From NCBI RefSeq assembly GCF_001540865.1, contig NC_033621.1, positions 23,352,421 to 23,416,420 on the forward strand: DNA of 64,000 nucleotides, written 5' to 3'. Shown here piece after piece: positions 60,180-64,000 of the stretch. The DNA comes from Ananas comosus. Its lineage: Eukaryota > Streptophyta > Magnoliopsida > Poales > Bromeliaceae. The notes beneath the pieces are model-generated. The model was given only the letters and a program-made list of their open reading frames with translations, searched no databases and had not been told where the DNA came from. The first letter of the stretch is position 1, and each line of letters starts with the position of its first letter. A program made the position numbers and the translations under genes.

Positions 60180-60279
60180 NNNNNNNNNNNNNNNNNNNNN
60201 NNNNNNNNNNNNNNNNNNNNNNNNNNNNNNNNNNNNNNNNNNNNNNNNNNNNNNNNNNNNNNNNNNNNNNNNNNNNNNN
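60180..60279. other. Assembly gap, 100 N
   Basis: Exactly 100 N, the conventional filler for a gap of unknown size. Confidence 1.
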
Positions 60280-61733
60280 TTTAATAAAAAATAAAAAAAA
60301 AGTGTGATAAAACTTATAGAAAAAAGTAGGCTTTGGATGATGATGTTATAAGATTACAATCCATTTTGGACTGCGGACTTAGCAATGCTCAGACAATAAA
60401 AGGGACGAACAAAAAGAAGGAAGATCAATAAGAAGAAAAGTTTGGTATAAAGTGATTGCGAAGACGATTAGCCCCGTTTTTTTGTTTATGCAATTGCTTT
60501 TGTGATGCAGTATCACTTCATAAATCTCCAATACATGAATGCGAATCGAACGAGGCAATGTTTGAATCCACAAAAATTTCTGACTAAATATAATAAACTG
60601 GAAAAGAGTGTAGGTGATTGATACCCCGGCCCCAACCCATAAATGCATCGAATCTAACGAAATATGATAATTTGTTCGTTGCCAAACTTATCCGGTAGTT
60701 TTGATAGCTAAAAAGCTTCGAAACTAGCGATATATTTATTAAAAATTTTTAATATTTTAAACTAAAGATTTGTGAAGTTTATAAAATCTAGTCAAAATCG
60801 TTAAAGCTAGTAGTTAAGTTTTAGAGATAGTATTTTTTACTAAACTATCTTGCTTCTGGAAGCCGAGCTTTACTCGAATTATAACTAGCCAGTAAATTAT
60901 TTACTTAGTTCGTGCTCGACATTAAAAATTGAATTTTAGAATTGCTCGGTTTGTGCTAGAACCAGTCGAGTGAACACAAGCCCAGCTATATCGAACTTAT
61001 ATATAATGTTTTAAAATAAATCTAAAATCCTGTTGGGTTTACATTTCTTCGAAAATAAAATATTTAAAGTTAATAATATAATTCTAAAATTAAAAGAATA
61101 AAAGAAGCTTCAAAAGTGGGCCATATCTCGACTGTTAGATCAAAACGATAAGCGCTCAGTCGAGTACAAACTGAGTAATTATCTGTTCAACTTGTGTTCA
61201 GCTTAAAAATCGAGCTATAAAGTTACTCGGCGGAACATAAGCTGAGCAAATTATTTGCTCAACTTGTGTTTGACTGGCATTGAGTGAGTATAAGCCGAGT
61301 AACTGTCAGGATTAACGCTGGATAAGCCGGGATTACCTGTGTAGTTCGTGTTTCGTTTGTGTGTTTATACTCCGTTTAACAGCTTGTTTCTAAATTACTT
61401 CGCCAGAGTACAATGGCAAGGTAGTAAAAATTTAAAAAAAAGAAAAAAAAAAAGGGGTTTTCCCACGATCTGATCGTGATAGTTCGAATGTCTGGCCGTC
61501 ATGTATTTTTATCAGTAGTATCAATGTACAAATCAACTAACTGCTAACTCCCCCTTTTCTTTTAATATTATAAGAAAAATATAAAAATCTAATAAACCTT
61601 TACAGGGTCCCCTTTCCTTGGTTATACTATTTAATGATTTTGTACTATAACTCCCGGGTACTCCACGAAGTACATTTAACACAATCTCCTCGATGTTTCC
61701 GGTCTGGGTTTTCGGGTTTTATCCGATTTCCAC
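60280..61733. other. AT-rich intergenic DNA with a degenerate repeat
   Basis: No gene is recognised. From about 60850 to 61330 short words such as GCCGAGC, TGTGCT, GTCGAGT and AAGCCGAGTAAC recur in both orientations, like an old interspersed repeat. The element boundaries cannot be set. A poly-A stretch lies near 61430-61455. Confidence 0.45.
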
Positions 61734-62653
61734 NNNNNNNNNNNNNNNNNNNNNNNNNNNNNNNNNNNNNNNNNNNNNNNNNNNNNNNNNNNNNNNNNNN
61801 NNNNNNNNNNNNNNNNNNNNNNNNNNNNNNNNNNNNNNNNNNNNNNNNNNNNNNNNNNNNNNNNNNNNNNNNNNNNNNNNNNNNNNNNNNNNNNNNNNNN
61901 NNNNNNNNNNNNNNNNNNNNNNNNNNNNNNNNNNNNNNNNNNNNNNNNNNNNNNNNNNNNNNNNNNNNNNNNNNNNNNNNNNNNNNNNNNNNNNNNNNNN
62001 NNNNNNNNNNNNNNNNNNNNNNNNNNNNNNNNNNNNNNNNNNNNNNNNNNNNNNNNNNNNNNNNNNNNNNNNNNNNNNNNNNNNNNNNNNNNNNNNNNNN
62101 NNNNNNNNNNNNNNNNNNNNNNNNNNNNNNNNNNNNNNNNNNNNNNNNNNNNNNNNNNNNNNNNNNNNNNNNNNNNNNNNNNNNNNNNNNNNNNNNNNNN
62201 NNNNNNNNNNNNNNNNNNNNNNNNNNNNNNNNNNNNNNNNNNNNNNNNNNNNNNNNNNNNNNNNNNNNNNNNNNNNNNNNNNNNNNNNNNNNNNNNNNNN
62301 NNNNNNNNNNNNNNNNNNNNNNNNNNNNNNNNNNNNNNNNNNNNNNNNNNNNNNNNNNNNNNNNNNNNNNNNNNNNNNNNNNNNNNNNNNNNNNNNNNNN
62401 NNNNNNNNNNNNNNNNNNNNNNNNNNNNNNNNNNNNNNNNNNNNNNNNNNNNNNNNNNNNNNNNNNNNNNNNNNNNNNNNNNNNNNNNNNNNNNNNNNNN
62501 NNNNNNNNNNNNNNNNNNNNNNNNNNNNNNNNNNNNNNNNNNNNNNNNNNNNNNNNNNNNNNNNNNNNNNNNNNNNNNNNNNNNNNNNNNNNNNNNNNNN
62601 NNNNNNNNNNNNNNNNNNNNNNNNNNNNNNNNNNNNNNNNNNNNNNNNNNNNN
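61734..62653. other. Assembly gap, 920 N
   Basis: 920 consecutive N. The non-round length suggests a size estimated from scaffolding. Open frames drawn across it are meaningless. Confidence 1.
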
Positions 62654-63105
62654 CCACTTGTGCTCGAGACTATTGTTAGTATGGCAATAATTTTTGAAAG
62701 AAGAATAGCACATATACTATGTATATTTACTCTTGAGAATCTTTAAGAGATATATATGATATATAAAATCAAATTAAGCAATGCTAACCAAGTATTATGT
62801 TAGGTATTATGGTTTATTTTACTTTATTTTCATCTGTATTTGTATTTGTATTTTTATTTGCATTTTTTATTTTTTTGGAAAGGACGGCAGCAAGCTGTCT
62901 ATTTCGTTCTTTCTGTATTTTGTTTGTTTTATAGAAATTAACTTAGCTCGAAACGTAAAGCAACTAAATTTTGAACTTTAGACTTTATGCATCATTTATC
63001 AAACCCTTAACAAATTGCGCTAGGTACGATGGGCATGCTCTAGTGAATGTACTTATTCAAACTTTGAAGCCGCTGTTCTCAAACAACTTGAATACTCAAC
63101 ATTAT
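62654..63105. other. AT-rich intergenic DNA with imperfect TGTATT microsatellite
   Basis: Imperfect (TGTATT)n / T-rich repeat at about 62829-62880. No gene is recognised. The last hundred bases may be part of the L1 element that follows, but are too decayed to call. Confidence 0.5.
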
Positions 63106-63378
63106 TAGTGGGTCATTTGGGAGACCAGAAATAGTGCGATCTTTCGGATGATCCAGACAGACCCAAGTTTTGGAATCTACACGATTAAACAACTGATGAA
63201 TTAGTGGGAGAAACTTAGCTCAGTGGAGAGGAGACACCAATGTAATAGCTTTTTCTTTTTTTTTCGCCGTTTGTTTAGCCACAAACGAGGCCTGTGATGT
63301 CTCATCATTGTAGCTTAGTTCATCTTCCGAATGAATGAAGTGGGTATCATACTATCTTTTCTTCAAAAAAAAAAAAAC
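63106..63378 (+). mobile_element. L1-type LINE, 3' end with poly-A tail (truncated)
   Basis: A plus-strand frame after the TAG at 63106 reads WVIWETRNSAIFRMIQTDPS, typical of the C-terminal end of the plant L1 ORF2, and stops at 63202. It is followed by the characteristic 3' end GAATGAATGAAGTGGGTATC...CTATCTTTTCTTC and a 13-A tail (about 63365-63377). Everything upstream (ORF1, endonuclease, RT core) is absent, as expected of a 5'-truncated insertion. A target duplication was not clear. A poly-T run near 63255 lies in the 3' UTR. Confidence 0.75.
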
Positions 63379-63926
63379 ATCATTAGTCATAGATTTGAGC
63401 AAATTAAGCCTAATATAGGTTGCCCAAGCTATTATGCCATAGATTGTTTTCTCGTGTATCCAAATATCTTCAAATTAATGTGATTTTCAAACAATTTCTC
63501 TGCCGAGCTAATCTATTCAGACCGCAGCAATATTGCTTCCCGAGTGTTTTGGGGGCTCAGTCTTGGCCCAGGCCAATCTCGCTCGTTAGGTTTGGTTGGA
63601 ACATAATCAGGTCTAAAGCAACACTTGATAATTATCAGAGTGAACTGAACCAAAATAACTTGGCCCTATTTAAGGCTAGGCTCAGGTTAGCGAATGTTTC
63701 AATGTGATAATTGAAAAACGAGTGTAAAATATACAACTGTAGATTAAACTTGCCTTGGCTCATGATCTAGTGAGCTCCCCCAATTGTAATCCTCTACTAG
63801 CATAACAAAACTCAAAATGCTTGGATGATTAATTGCGCAATGAACACATGTAGGAGAAAGAGTGAAAAAGCAATAATCAACAATTGAGAAAGAAAATTTG
63901 ATTTTATATTAGCATTAACAACATAT
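63379..63926. other. Intergenic stretch, no gene recognised
   Basis: AT-rich to moderate composition. One 95-codon open frame (63420-63707) has no recognisable motif and I do not call it. Confidence 0.4.
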
Positions 63927-64000
63927 GGGCGTGTTTGGTTCGAAGTCGGAGTCGGAATCGGAATCGGAATCAAAATAAGCTGGAATCAAAATCGGAATGA
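63927..64000 (+). mobile_element. Start of a TIR transposon or MITE, cut by window end
   Basis: GGGCGTGTTTGGTTCGAAG followed by GGAATC repeats is the typical terminal text of plant DNA-transposon MITEs (PIF/Harbinger or hAT-like, often with GGAATCGGAAT runs). Only the first 74 bases are present, so the superfamily and the target duplication cannot be decided. Confidence 0.5.

Noticed and set aside
61634..62746. Long open frames of 312-370 codons
   Set aside because: They consist of translated N gap.
63420..63707. 95-codon open frame
   Set aside because: No motif, no codon or splice evidence, in intergenic DNA next to an L1 tail.

Overview
The window is repeat-dominated plant nuclear DNA, probably from a monocot (pineapple-like del/Tekay elements are my guess; the species is not proven). 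I found no intact host gene. Supporting evidence: long-LTR (about 2.4-2.85 kb) Ty3/gypsy chromoviruses with C-terminal chromodomains, a primer-binding site matching plant initiator tRNA-Met, a CACTA transposon with 3-bp target duplication, a plant L1 tail and an RPA-like gene relic.

Layout. 1-31500 is a nest. The outer element (family A, minus strand) has a partial 3' LTR (1021-3248), a decayed gag-pol (3302-7903), the first part of gag (21573-21818), leader and PBS (to 22159) and a 5' LTR (22160-31500). Its gag is split by family B material on the plus strand: LTR 7904-10311, a broken minus-strand pol (element C, 10436-13079), an inverted LTR piece (13080-13886), a one-N join, a decayed gag-pol (14190-18905) and a 3' LTR (18951-21572). 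The A 5' LTR is split by a solo LTR (E, 23508-25973, TSD GCYGC) and by a non-autonomous CACTA element (27205-31222, TSD CAT), which itself carries another solo LTR (F, 28449-31092, TSD GCTGC). Next come a G-rich spacer, a CACTA end fragment and a fourth LTR family (D, from 31923).

From 36283 the sequence looks poorer. A 9,584-bp block (36283-45866) recurs, apparently exactly, at 48907-58490. It reads like indel-ridden versions of the same LTRs, which suggests uncorrected long-read gap filling and an assembly duplication. Between the copies lies an RPA-like pseudogene cut off by the block edge. The right end is AT-rich intergenic DNA with two N gaps, an L1 3' end and the start of a TIR-type element.

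Most interesting: the LTRs of several families share an unexpected internal plan. It runs: a cluster of ACCGGT-centred palindromes, a TATATG box, tandem GAG|GT(A/G)AG splice donors, a small hairpin, a pyrimidine-CAG acceptor, and then a short conserved reading frame ending in D-R-G-K-G-[VI]-A. That frame changes mostly at third codon positions. It is a candidate for an LTR-encoded spliced small protein that I do not recognise.
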